Positions 1 through 10,392 of a stretch of 64,000 bases of DNA are shown in pieces. The stretch spans positions 4,807,030 to 4,871,029 of the forward strand of contig NC_023749.2 in assembly GCF_000499845.2 (NCBI RefSeq), read 5' to 3'. Numbering within the stretch: the first letter of the stretch is position 1; each line of letters begins with the position of its first letter. Made by a program: the position numbers and the translations under genes. The stretch comes from Phaseolus vulgaris (taxonomy: Eukaryota; Streptophyta; Magnoliopsida; Fabales; Fabaceae). The notes beneath the pieces are model-generated. The model did not search any database and was not told where the DNA came from. It saw only the letters and a list, made by a program, of their open reading frames with translations.

Positions 1-3000
1 CCACCCCATTGTAAACCATGTCATAAGCCAAAGCACGAGCAGATGCAAGGTCATTCATGTCTTCAGGGTTTGGTGCAGTGAAAGGATGGTGAACAGCCTG
101 CATTAAACCATGATTAAGAATCATAACAAAAAACAGAAATGATGTATTGTACCCCGAACACTTTACTAGGACATATCATATTTCCCAATATCAGAATATC
201 ACGCACCAAGCACAGGCCCTCCTGTTGAATCTGGAGGGAAGATTTAGAGAAATATCTGAATGGGAATGTTTCATTATTCAATTGAAATGCAGTACATATG
301 TTTGGCATGTCATCCATACATAGAGAGTCAGATCATTTGATAGACTTTAGGAGATTATTTTCTAGGCTAATATTAATTGAGTACAACTTCCTTCACACTA
401 ATACCCATGATTACCTATTGCACATTTTATCATGTGATTCATGAAACATACTCTTTCCTAAGTGCACTAACTAATACTATTTTGAAAACCTTCCAAACAG
501 AAGAATTGAATAATATTCAGGGCTTGATGAGAAGAAAATTGCCAATTCACACACATTGACTTAATTTCAAAGAGAGAGGATCAGCAAAGAATCATACAAT
601 TTCAGAAATAGACATGAATGATATTGTAAAATACACTTCAGTTGCTATTTAAAGAACAGACCTCCAGCCTCTGCTCTGGATCGTTCCACTCAAACATTGG
701 AAAATCAGTTATCCACAAAATTGAATGCCTGCCCTAAAAATTCAAACAAAATAATATTAGAAATAGAAATAGCTGAGAAAGAGCTTCTTTTTTCTCTAAA
801 AAACAACCTCTAACTTACATGGTCAATCAAACCTAGGTCATGGGCTACATAAACTCTTAGACAGTCTAAAGTTTTATTTACAGAGGCATGATGACCCACT
901 GCAAATAGAATGAGGTCACTTGGTCCCGCAGAGCATCGCCTTAATAAATTCTCTCTAATTGTAGGATCCATACTTGATACTAAAGCAGAAATTCCCTTCA
1001 TGTTCCCTAAAATCAAAGGTTTGCAACACAGAAATGGAATACAATAAATATCTCCCAAAAACATAAAAAAAATTATTAATAGCAAATTTATCCTTTACCA
1101 TCATCCAAGACCTTAAGAAAGGGTAAACCCTTTGCACCAGATTTGAGTGCTTCATTGTAAATATCACCCTTCTTAAGAGCTGAATTTGAGTATTTTTTTG
1201 TACCAGATGGTACGCATAACACTCTGATAACTCCCCCACTTTCTAAGGAATCAGAGAAAACTTTGAAGGAAGAACCTGAGAAAATGTCAGATACCTGCAG
1301 GACCGGAAAAATTATATTACATACACCAAGATTCCTTAAGAAGCAAATATAGGTATCTAGTGCAATACAAGACAACAGAAAGATACAACAGTTATCAAAT
1401 CAAAGAGAATACATACAGACAAAAGAGAGGATTGTCAATAAATAACAACCATACACAAGAAACTACAGAAGTGCTATGGAGGAGGTGAAAGAAAGATCAT
1501 TACATCTTTTAACTCAAGATCAAATCTGGTATCTGGCCTGTCTGAACCATATCTACTCATTGCTTCAGCATATGTAAGCCTGGGAAAAGGATTTGGTAAC
1601 TCAACCCCTTTAATTTCAAAGAAAACCTGCAACAAATGTTCCCTACTTACACTTGGCAAATGAGAGATAATGGAAAGAAAAAAAAGAAAAGGAAGAAAAG
1701 AGAAAATAGTGAACTTCATGATGTTGTTTGGCTTGCAAGAAAAAGTGGAGAAAGAAAATGGTAATTGTCATTTTTGTTGTTTGTTCTAAGAAAAATAAGA
1801 GAATGATGAAAACAATAATTTGACAAGTGACATCAGTGCTACTTTTCCTGCAACTTAATCACTGCGATAGAGTTTGGCTTTAAAAAACTGGCTTACTAAA
1901 GCAGAATTTTAGTTTGAGAAATAAAAGAAGCTCTTAAGATAATGGATAATGATGTAGTTGTTGTCATTGATAAAATATTCCTATTAAAGTTTGGAGATGT
2001 ATTGAAGAATAGGGTATATTTCGCTAGCAAAGCTATTTAATGAGATTTTTATATCAACAAACAAAGTTGTGTTTTTCCACTATAATTTGTCTTTAGTAAA
2101 GGAATCCCTTCTACTTATATACCTCATTGCTTTGTTCCAAATCTCCAACCCAAGTCACCATATACTTCCGAGTTTCAAAATAATGAATAAAAGGCATTTT
2201 ATAAGCTATTGTTACAGAGGTCTCATTACAAATAGTATAACCTAACCTTTCTAATCAATTCTTCATTAAACGCCAACATATCCTCGAAAGGAGTAAAGGC
2301 CATTTCCATATCTAGTTGTGTGAACTCAGGTTGTCTATCAGCTCTTAAATCTTCATCACGAAAACATCTGCAAAACATAAATTGCATTTTATCCAAACAG
2401 AAAAGTCACTTGCATGATAGTTGCTTCAATTTTACACCTGGTATGGCTTACAAAAACAAGCATTATACATTTATTCTTAGTTTATGATAGTCACTTAAAC
2501 AAATGCTTATTTTTATAGTGAGAAAGAACTACATGAGGGACAATAACATATTCTCATAAAAGTAGCTAAACACAAGAAAAAAAAAATATTACCTTGCAAA
2601 CTGATAATATTTATCAAAACCAGCTACCATTAGCATTTGCTTAAATTGCTGAGAACTTTGTGGCAAGGCATAGAATGCTCCTGGCTTCATAATTCATGTG
2701 ATAGTGAATCAACAAAACAGTATCAAGTGGCTCAGAAAAAATAGATAAAAGGACTTGTATTGATTTTCCAATTACTCTTGGCAATGTTTTGCTCATCAAA
2801 GATGTTACTCCAATAAAATAAAATATACATATATGAAATTTTAAAGAAATAGTAAAACAACATAAAAAAATTATCAGAAATTATGAAGGGGAAGGAATTC
2901 TTAGAACTGAGTGTTTTCCTGTTTGCATTCAGACAGCAAACAACACAGAGCAAAGCCAGCAAGACTGCAAGAGCACATCTGCACATTCCTATAATGCCTC

Positions 3001-5164
3001 ATCTCTTGGCAAACAGGAAAGTGACTCGCAGTCATGGTAGCACTGTCAAGTGATACTGTCTTCATGACTAGGATAAGAGTTGCAGGCGGGTAGATTTGGT
3101 CTGCCAGAAGCTAAATTGAAACTGCCTCAGTACTGACAGGACAGGACCAATGTTTTTAAGTTCCAAACTGGACTACCAATTTTTTTTAGAGAAATCTAAT
3201 GCTAGATTGTCAAAACTGGACATCCTTATTCCTGCCCAGGAGAAACCCAACTAATTTAAAATATTACATACAAATTAATGGTTTGAAACATATTGAATCA
3301 ATTTCATGATCATAATCTTGAGAAACAAAAACTGATACTAATAATATAGTGCATGGTTGAAAAGATATAAATACCTGGATTCTTGATGGAACTAAGTAAT
3401 CCCGGGCACCTTCTGGAGTGGATCTTGACAGTATTGGAGTTTCAATCTATCTTGTGACCAAAAAAGGTAAGACCAACACAGGATATCAAACACCAAACCC
3501 CAGAGAATAGTGGAGGACGAGAAGTACAATTACACAATGAAGAGAGAAAATAACTTAGTGATGAATTCATAGGATAGTACCACCACAAAACCATGAACAT
3601 CTTCTAAATATCTTTGAATGAGTTGAACCACTTTAAACCGCAGCAATATGTTGAATTGCATTGGTTGCCGCCTCAGGTCAAGACATCGGTACCTGCAAAA
3701 AGATTTATAAGCAATAGATCTCCCATACAGACATACATGAAACAATATGAATAGGTATAATGAAAGAAACTTGGATAGGTCAACCACAAAATTCTCTCAT
3801 TTCTACAAAAGCTAAAGATAAATCAAATATTTGATAACTAAATAAATGTCTCTAGCATGCAAATATAGACCATAAAACTAATAGCAATATTCCTTGAAGA
3901 CCTAAAATTCCATAAAAGCAAAATGCACCAACCATGTGACTCGACAAAATTAAAGAATAAAACTTATTTTCCATCAGTGACAAGTAAAATAATAAGATTT
4001 GGATACAGTCATTACCAAACTCTACAAGAAAGGTAAATAAATACATATAAGCAATTGTGAGTATCATGTAACTTGCAGCTAGTACCTCAAACGGATTTCT
4101 TCTTTAGGAGAGTCTTTTGCATCATCTGCCGTAGTAACCAAGAATGGTAACTTTAAATTTACAGAATTTAGCACTTGAACGCTACTTGCAGCAACCTGAT
4201 ACGCATATTAAAAAAAAAAACTGGTTGATATAAATAAATAGAACGTTCCAAACAAAAAAAAAACAGATCTTTAGAGTCCAGAAACCAATCACTTGAGTAC
4301 AAGCATTTATTCACAAAATAACAAGTGCTGGAGAAAATAAATAAGTTAATAAATAAAGGGCTTTGATATATAAAACAAAACCTTCCGGAAACAAATTCTT
4401 GTTGATCCAATACCAAAGTGAAATTACCCTTATTAATGATATATACCTCGATGGAACCTGTTATCATCTTCTTGTTGATTGATTCATTTGGCCTAGACCT
4501 GACAACACCGTCAATGGCAACCACGTACTCAAGCCTCAGGTCATTGATAGCGGAATGAGCATCTGGAAATTCATCTTGAAGGGTTATAACCTGAAATTCA
4601 AAGCTTATTTAGAATAAAACCAAGTACATTTACAAACAACAGTGAAGTAGTAAAAGCATAACAGAAAATCACAAAAGTAGCATTGGTAATACAAAAACTT
4701 TTCCAGATGAATGAGGCTAAGTAAACATTCAGGTGCCAATAAAACTCAAAAGAAAACTTCATTAAGAAAAACAACTACTTGCAACAGGCAAGTACCTGAA
4801 CAATTCCAGTGAGATCTCTGAGATTAAGAAATGTGAGGCCACCATGGACCCTGTGATGGTCAACCCACCCACAAAGCTGGACCCTTTTTCCCACATCATT
4901 TGAAGACAATTCACTACAAAATGCAGTCCTTTTGGTCCACTCAAGGGATTCAGCGAGGGCCAAAGGTGCTTTAGCATTGGAAGTGAGTATTTCCGAAGCA
5001 GAAGGAAGTGGTTGTGTTGAAGGGGTTGTGGAGGCAGAAACGGAAAACACTGTTCTCGTTCTGCAAAGTGGCAATGGAACTGTGCGGGAAACTCTGCATA
5101 GAAACACCAAAGATGGTCTGCTGCGGAAGGTCATCAAAGGCAGATCTTTAAGGAACAGAGACAT
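1..5164 (-). CDS. Aspartate--tRNA ligase, chloroplastic/mitochondrial (bacterial type), 3' end outside window
   Basis: Charges tRNA(Asp) with aspartate for organellar translation. Twelve coding exons read in frame on the minus strand: 5164-4796, 4590-4447, 4195-4086, 3692-3581, 3446-3375, 2684-2593, 2367-2247, 1626-1504, 1294-1099, 1006-819, 733-662 and 97-1 (open at the edge), giving about 565 residues here. Residues 1-70 or so are rich in Ser, Thr and Arg, as expected of an organelle transit peptide. An OB-fold anticodon-binding domain follows ([12 protein letters not shown], near residue 95). Class II motif 2 is [14 protein letters not shown] at residues 302-315. The exons at 1294-819 match the GAD-type insertion found in bacterial AspRS but not in cytosolic plant AspRS. 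Motif 3 (GLDR region) and the stop must lie left of position 1. Exon 4 uses a donor giving VHGFVVIETP where relatives usually have Glu before IETP; this is seen, but the exact junction is less certain. The closest Arabidopsis gene is probably At4g33760 (from memory). Confidence 0.95.
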
Positions 5165-5204
5165 GGTTTTTATTTATGTGTTTAGAAAATATAAATTAGG
5201 CTAG
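5165..5204 (-). promoter_or_regulatory. Very short unique leader upstream of the AspRS start codon
   Basis: Only about 40 bp separate the AspRS ATG (minus strand, at 5164) from the edge of a repeat array that begins near 5205. Most of the 5' UTR and any core promoter must therefore lie in, or beyond, element-derived sequence. The TATATATA at the repeat edge (5206-5213) reads as TATA on both strands and could serve as a core element, but that is inference. Confidence 0.4.
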
Positions 5205-6905
5205 GTATATATAAAGGAGATTCTCCTCTTAATTGCTCTTAATTTTTTTTCTATGTTAATATTTAATTTTATTATTGTATTATGGTCATTGTGTCATTTC
5301 TTATTCTCTCTTAACTGTTCTTAATTTTTTTTCCATTTTATCCTTACTTAATAATTTATTGTATTAATTTATTTTGGTTATTTGAACATTTTATAATTTC
5401 AAAAATTAATAAAATAATTTTTTAATTTTAAATTTTATTTTATTTGTTATTATTTAACTGGCAGGAGAGTGGAGAGAGTGATTAGTTACTTTTATGTTTT
5501 AAAGATTTTTTTTTATTAAATAAAAAATTAAAGATATTTGTAATATTTTGTGGACAGAATAATGGAGATTTAGTACGTTACTTTTTCTGATTTAAACTAA
5601 TATTTTTTTTATTAAAATTGTAGAATTTTAAAATTGATTTAAGAATCAGATTTTATGATTTTTCATTACACATAACTCATGTATCCTACTTCCCACTTTC
5701 TCTCTCCTATATAAGTACCTATTTCCCACTTTCTCTCTCCACTACGCATAACACATCCTTTTTACCATATTTCTCACTTTCTTTTCTCTTTCCTTCTCAC
5801 TTTCATGTAAAATCATACTTTCATCCTCACTTCTTTGACATTTGTTTCGTGAAATTGTAATTGAAGTTTGTGATTAGAGGGAACGAAAAGACTCAAAAAA
5901 GTTGCGTGCTTCATCACAACAATAGGTAATTCTCTTTATATGCATTTCATGGTTGTGATTGAAACATGTGACTAGAGGATAAAAAGGACTCAACAAGAGA
6001 AGGCAGAGGTACATGATGAAAGTATCATAAGACTTTTTTTGGTAACAATTTTATGGATTTAAATGAAATCATACCGACCATTAACTAAACTATATTCTCA
6101 TTTCTTCATATTTTACGGAAAAGTTACTTCCAATTTGATTTTTATGTTTTCTGTCATCACCATTTCTTTATCTTTGCTCTTCCTCTATATTTTCTTCTTT
6201 TAGGTTTTGATTTTTGAAATCATCTTAACTTTTCATCAAGTTATGATAGGTTTGCTCACCAGAGAGCATTATGAAGAGAAGGTATGTCATCGTGTTCTTA
6301 AATCTAGGTTTTACATGCTATACTAATATTTTGTTTGTTTTTTATTTGTTAATTGTATAGAGTTAATATTCATAGCAAAATAGAGGAATCAGAGAAGGAA
6401 CTGATTTTCGTTGTCGCGCTCACTCCCCAATCGCAAGCTTCTAACATGAAGGAACATTAGATTTGGGTGCGAAAGATGATAACAATTTAAACGAGTCTCT
6501 ATACAGGTCCAAGGTGAAGAAAAGAGAAGCATATTCATTGCATTTTCTTCTTTTGTATATAATATTTTTCATGATTTAAAGTTGATTGAACAATTGAGGA
6601 TGAATTTTTGATTTATTGCTTAATGGTGTCATATGTATTGTAATGATTGTCATATATTATTGGTTGTTTATAGACCTAATGAAAAATATTGGTTTAATTT
6701 CGATAATTAATAAAATATTAAAAATTATTAAAAAAATATGAAACTCAAATTTTATTTAATTATTTTCTATTTTGAGAGACAGTTTTGATAGCAGTTTTGA
6801 ATTTTAAATTTTGAAAATTCATTCTTTCTCTTCACCATATGTAACACATTTGAGAAATAAAAAATGCGGATACACAGGCACTTGCCGTGCCTGTGTTCCC
6901 GCTAG
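5205..6905 (+). mobile_element. Helitron-like non-autonomous element, copy A (complete 3' end)
   Basis: The 3' end has the Helitron signature. A perfect 10-bp stem, ACACAGGCAC (6872-6881) with GTGCCTGTGT (6887-6896) around a 5-nt loop, is followed five bases later by CTAG (6902-6905) and then T. The left edge (TATATATAAAGG) is defined by alignment to the second copy starting at 6906. I see no Rep/helicase coding region, so it is non-autonomous. A canonical 5' TC is not obvious at the left edge; CTAG at 5201-5204 directly precedes it instead. Internal stretches such as GAAAAGACTCAAAAAAGTTG are shared with copy B. Confidence 0.65.
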
Positions 6906-8113
6906 TATATATAAAGGGATTCCCCTTCTTAATTGTTTTTCCTATTTTATCCTTATATTAATATTTAATTTTATTATTGTATTATGGTCATTGTGTCATT
7001 TTTTATTCTCCTCTTAACTGTTTTTAATTTGTTTTTTTCCATTTTATCTTTACTTAATAATTTATTGTATGAATTTATTTTGGTTATTAATAAAATTTCA
7101 AAAAAAAATTTCAAAAATTAATAAAATAATTTTTAATTTATTTTATTTGTTATTATTTGACTGGAGAGCGAAGAGAGTGGAGAGATTGATGAGTTACTTT
7201 TCTATTTTAAAATCTTCTTCTCTAATAAATAAAAAATTAAAGATATTTATAATATTTTGTGGACAAGCAGGAGAGTGGAGATTTCGTACGTTACTTTTCT
7301 GATTTAAACTGATATTCTTTTTTATTAAAATTGTAAAATTTTAAAATTGATTTAAGAAACAGATTTTATGATTCTCCACTACACATAACCACGTATCCTA
7401 CTTCCCACTCTCTCCCTTTTATAGTACCTACTTCCCACTTTCAGGTGGTACCTACTTCCCACTTTCAGGTGGTACCTACTTCCCACTTTCTCTCTCCTAT
7501 ATAGGTGTTACCTACTTCCCACTTTCTCTCTCCTGTATAGTACCTACTTCTCACTTTCTCTCTCCTATATAGGTGGTACCTACTTCCCACTTTCTCTCTC
7601 CACTACACATAACACATTGTTTTTTTTACCATACTTTTCACTTTCTTTTCTCTTTCCTTTTCACTCTCATGTAAAATCATTTTATCATTTCTTTAATTGA
7701 AGTTTGTGACTAAAGATAACGAAAAGACTCAAAAAAGTTGCGCGCTTCATCACAACAATAGGTAATTCTCTTTATATGCATTTTAATTTGTAAAACACTA
7801 ATTTGTCTTATGAAATTGTGATTAAAATATGTGACTAGAGGGATAAGAAGGACTCAACAAGACTAGACAGAGGTACATCATGAAAGTCATCATAAAACCT
7901 TTTTTTGATAACAATTTTATGGATTTAAATGAAATCATACCGAGCATTAACTAAACTATATTCTCATTTCCTCATATTTTACGGAAAAGTTACTTCTAAT
8001 TTGATTTTTAAGTTGTCTGTCATCACCATTTCTTTATCTTTGCTCTTCCTCTATATTTTCTTCTTTTAGGATTTGATTTTTTAAATCATCTTAACTTTTC
8101 ATAAAGTTATGAT
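6906..8113 (+). mobile_element. Helitron-like element, copy B (3'-truncated tandem copy)
   Basis: Starts immediately after the terminal CTAG of copy A and repeats its first ~1040 bp in the same order. Shared landmarks include TTAATATTTAATTTTATTA, TTGCGYGCTTCATCACAACA and the segment ending near AAAGTTATGAT. Similarity stops near 8113, so the ~650-bp 3' part with the hairpin is missing. It is longer than the matching part of copy A mainly because of an expanded minisatellite at 7395-7600. Head-to-tail arrangement with direct abutment at CTAG is typical of Helitron tandem insertions. Confidence 0.6.
7395..7610 (+). repeat. Minisatellite, core CCTACTTCCCACTTTC, about seven units
   Basis: The core occurs near 7397, 7427, 7451, 7476, 7511, 7542 and 7579 with small changes and spacers of 24-37 bp (TCTCTCCTATATAGGTGGTA type). 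The same place in copy A (5683-5740) has only two units, so the array expanded after the copies separated. Confidence 0.8.
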
Positions 8114-8251
8114 TTTAGAAACCACCTATAAAACTTATCTCAACCACTAACCACTACAAACAACCACCATTGCTTAAAAATAAAGAAAACATCACACTTT
8201 TCGTCATATTCAAAATAGTATTATTAGAATTAAAAAATAAAAGAATAATAA

Positions 8252-8259
<8 letters not shown>

Positions 8260-8299
<40 letters not shown>
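8260..8299. repeat. (AT)n microsatellite
   Basis: About 20 uninterrupted AT dinucleotides follow an A-rich run. Confidence 0.95.
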
Positions 8300-8303
<4 letters not shown>

Positions 8304-8984
8304 TTAAGAGGAAAAGTATCAAAATGCAAGGAGAATTTGTCTTCACCAAAAGGTGTTGAGGTTTTTTTTATGAGGTATCTTAAAAAATGCAAGAGGAATA
8401 TTCATGAAAAAAACATCTTAATTGGCATAGTTCTTCATTTATACCTAATCTCATTTTTTGGAACCTAAAACAATTATAATAGACCAGGCAGAAAGGTTGG
8501 TAACAGGGAGAAATGAACTAGAAAAGTAAAATAATGATCAATAATAAAAGTAGAAACGTTTAACACCTTCGTAAATCACTATTTCTTTTCACCATCTTTG
8601 TTTTCATAGATTTATATACTTATTGCAATACCATTTTTACTATTTTGACCTTATTATCATCCTCTTTATATATGTTTATATATGTTGAGGTGGCAAGTGG
8701 TATGTGACCTCAATAAGCCACGTGTGACACAATACATCATAAATAATAATTTCACTCAATGTTATAAATAAATCCTCTACTATAATTTTAGATTGATTTT
8801 TTGTAAAATTACTCTTATTTATAATTTTAAAAAATAACAGTGTTAACTAATTTATTGACATATCATTCAAATTTGATAAGATATATTTCTAATTTATGAG
8901 AATTTTAACTATCATTTATTACAATGTTTTTAATGTAATTATAACCAAGAGTGACATTATTAGGCTCAATTCCCTAGCACCATT

Positions 8985-9105
8985 TACATCTTTATTTCCC
9001 TATCTAGCACCCTTTTATTTTTATTTCCCTATCTAGCACTCTTTTGTTTTTATTTCCTTATCTAGCACTCTTTTATTTTTTATTTCCCTATCTAGCACTA
9101 TTTTA
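8985..9105. repeat. Subterminal tandem repeats in left arm of foldback element
   Basis: Four to five units of about 28-30 bp share TTATTTCCCTATCTAGCACY followed by CTTTTRTTTTT. Six inverted counterparts (GTGCTAGATAGGGAAATAAA) lie at 10213-10380 in the right arm. Subterminal repeats of this type often bind transposase; that function is inferred. Confidence 0.8.
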
Positions 9106-9373
9106 AAAATAAATAAATAAATAATAAATTATTATTTTTTTAATAATTTATAATTTTGAATGCATTAAAAAATAAATATTTTTAATGTTTAAAATAATTA
9201 GAAATATAATTAATGAATAAATAAATTAGTTTTTACAAAATAAAAATAAAAAAGTAATAAATTAAAAATATTTAGTTTAAATTTTTATTTTTTTTTACAA
9301 ATGTTACACTTATTTTATTGTTGTTGTTTTTATTTTCTAGACTTATTTATTTTTGCATTTTTTTCTCATTTTT

Positions 9374-10156
9374 AAGCATTAAGTGTAACATTTGTATTAG
9401 TTTTTTTTAGAATTTTGCATTTAGGTAAACACTTCAATATTATTTATGTGTCCACTATTAATTAATACTAATTGACTTTGATTTTTTTATAAATATGTCC
9501 TGTATTTTTTAGTTGAAATCAACACGATTACATCATCAATAATAATCAAAATAAATAGTAATTTATGTTTATAGATTCAACTTTTATGTTGTTGTAAAGT
9601 TTAATTTTTTATTTTCTTCATTTAAAAAATAATAATTTTAAACTAAATATTCTTAATTTATTACTTTTTTTATTTTTATTTTGTAAAAACTCATTTATTT
9701 ATATTTCTAATTATTTTAAACATTAAAAATATTTATTTTTTAATGCATTCAGTGTAGCATTAAGTGTAGCATTTGCATTAGTTTTTTTTTTAGACTTTTG
9801 CATTTAGGGTAGACACTTCAATATTATTTATGTGTTTACTATTAATTAATACTAATTGACTTTGGTTTTTTTTTATAATTATGTCCTGTATTTTTTACTT
9901 GAAATTAACATGATTATATCATCAATTATATCATCAATAATAATAAAAATAAATACTAATTTATGCTTATAGATTCAAATTTTATGTTGTTGTATAGTTT
10001 AATTTTTTATTTTCTTCATTTAAAAAAAAAAATTTAAACTAAATATTTTTAATTTATTACTTTTTTATTTTTATTTTGTAAAAACTCATTTATTTATTCA
10101 TTAATTATATTTCTAATTATTTTAAACATTAAGAATATTTATTTTTTAATGCATTC
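9374..10156 (+). repeat. Internal direct duplication inside the foldback element
   Basis: Blocks starting near 9385 and 9757 both read GTAACATTTG/GTAGCATTTG, then TTTTGCATTTAGG, CACTTCAATATTATTTATGTG and TACTAATTGACTTTG, and end with TTTTTAATGCATTC (near 9750 and 10156). The final ~110 bp of each block is the inner part of the terminal inverted repeat, so that sequence occurs three times in the element. Confidence 0.7.
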
Positions 10157-10392
10157 AAAATTAAAATTATTAAAAAAAATAATATTTTATTATTTATTTA
10201 TTTATTTTTAAAATGGTGCTAGATAGGAAAATAAAAAATAAAAGAGTGCTAGATAGGGAAATAAAAACAAAAGGGTGCTAGATAGGGAAATAAAAACAAA
10301 AGGTGCTAGATAGGAAAATAAAAACAAAAATGTGCTAGATAGCAAAATAAAGATGTAAATGGTGCTAGATAGGGAATTGAGCCACATTATTA

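Larger units (their letters stand above)
8963..10383. mobile_element. Mutator-like foldback element (non-autonomous), 1421 bp, 9-bp TSD
   Basis: Ends are inverted: GGCTCAATTCCCTAGCACC at 8963 and the complementary GGTGCTAGATAGGGAATTGAGCC-type end at 10383. The flanks carry a perfect 9-bp duplication, ACATTATTA, at 8954-8962 and 10384-10392; 9-bp duplications are characteristic of Mutator-like elements. The terminal inverted repeats are long, about 340 bp each (to roughly 9300 and from roughly 10040). Each contains tandem units of the form CTATCTAGCAC with T-rich spacers. The interior has two direct copies of a ~375-bp block (near 9385 and 9757). No transposase reading frame is visible. The near-perfect TSD suggests a fairly recent insertion. 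Confidence 0.8.

Noticed and set aside
1..5164. Bacterial contamination, because the AspRS is bacterial-type
   Set aside because: The gene has spliceosomal introns and a transit-like leader, as expected for an endosymbiont-derived nuclear gene.
7395..7610. CRISPR-like regular repeats
   Set aside because: Spacers are themselves repeats and the array lies in a plant transposable element; it is a minisatellite.
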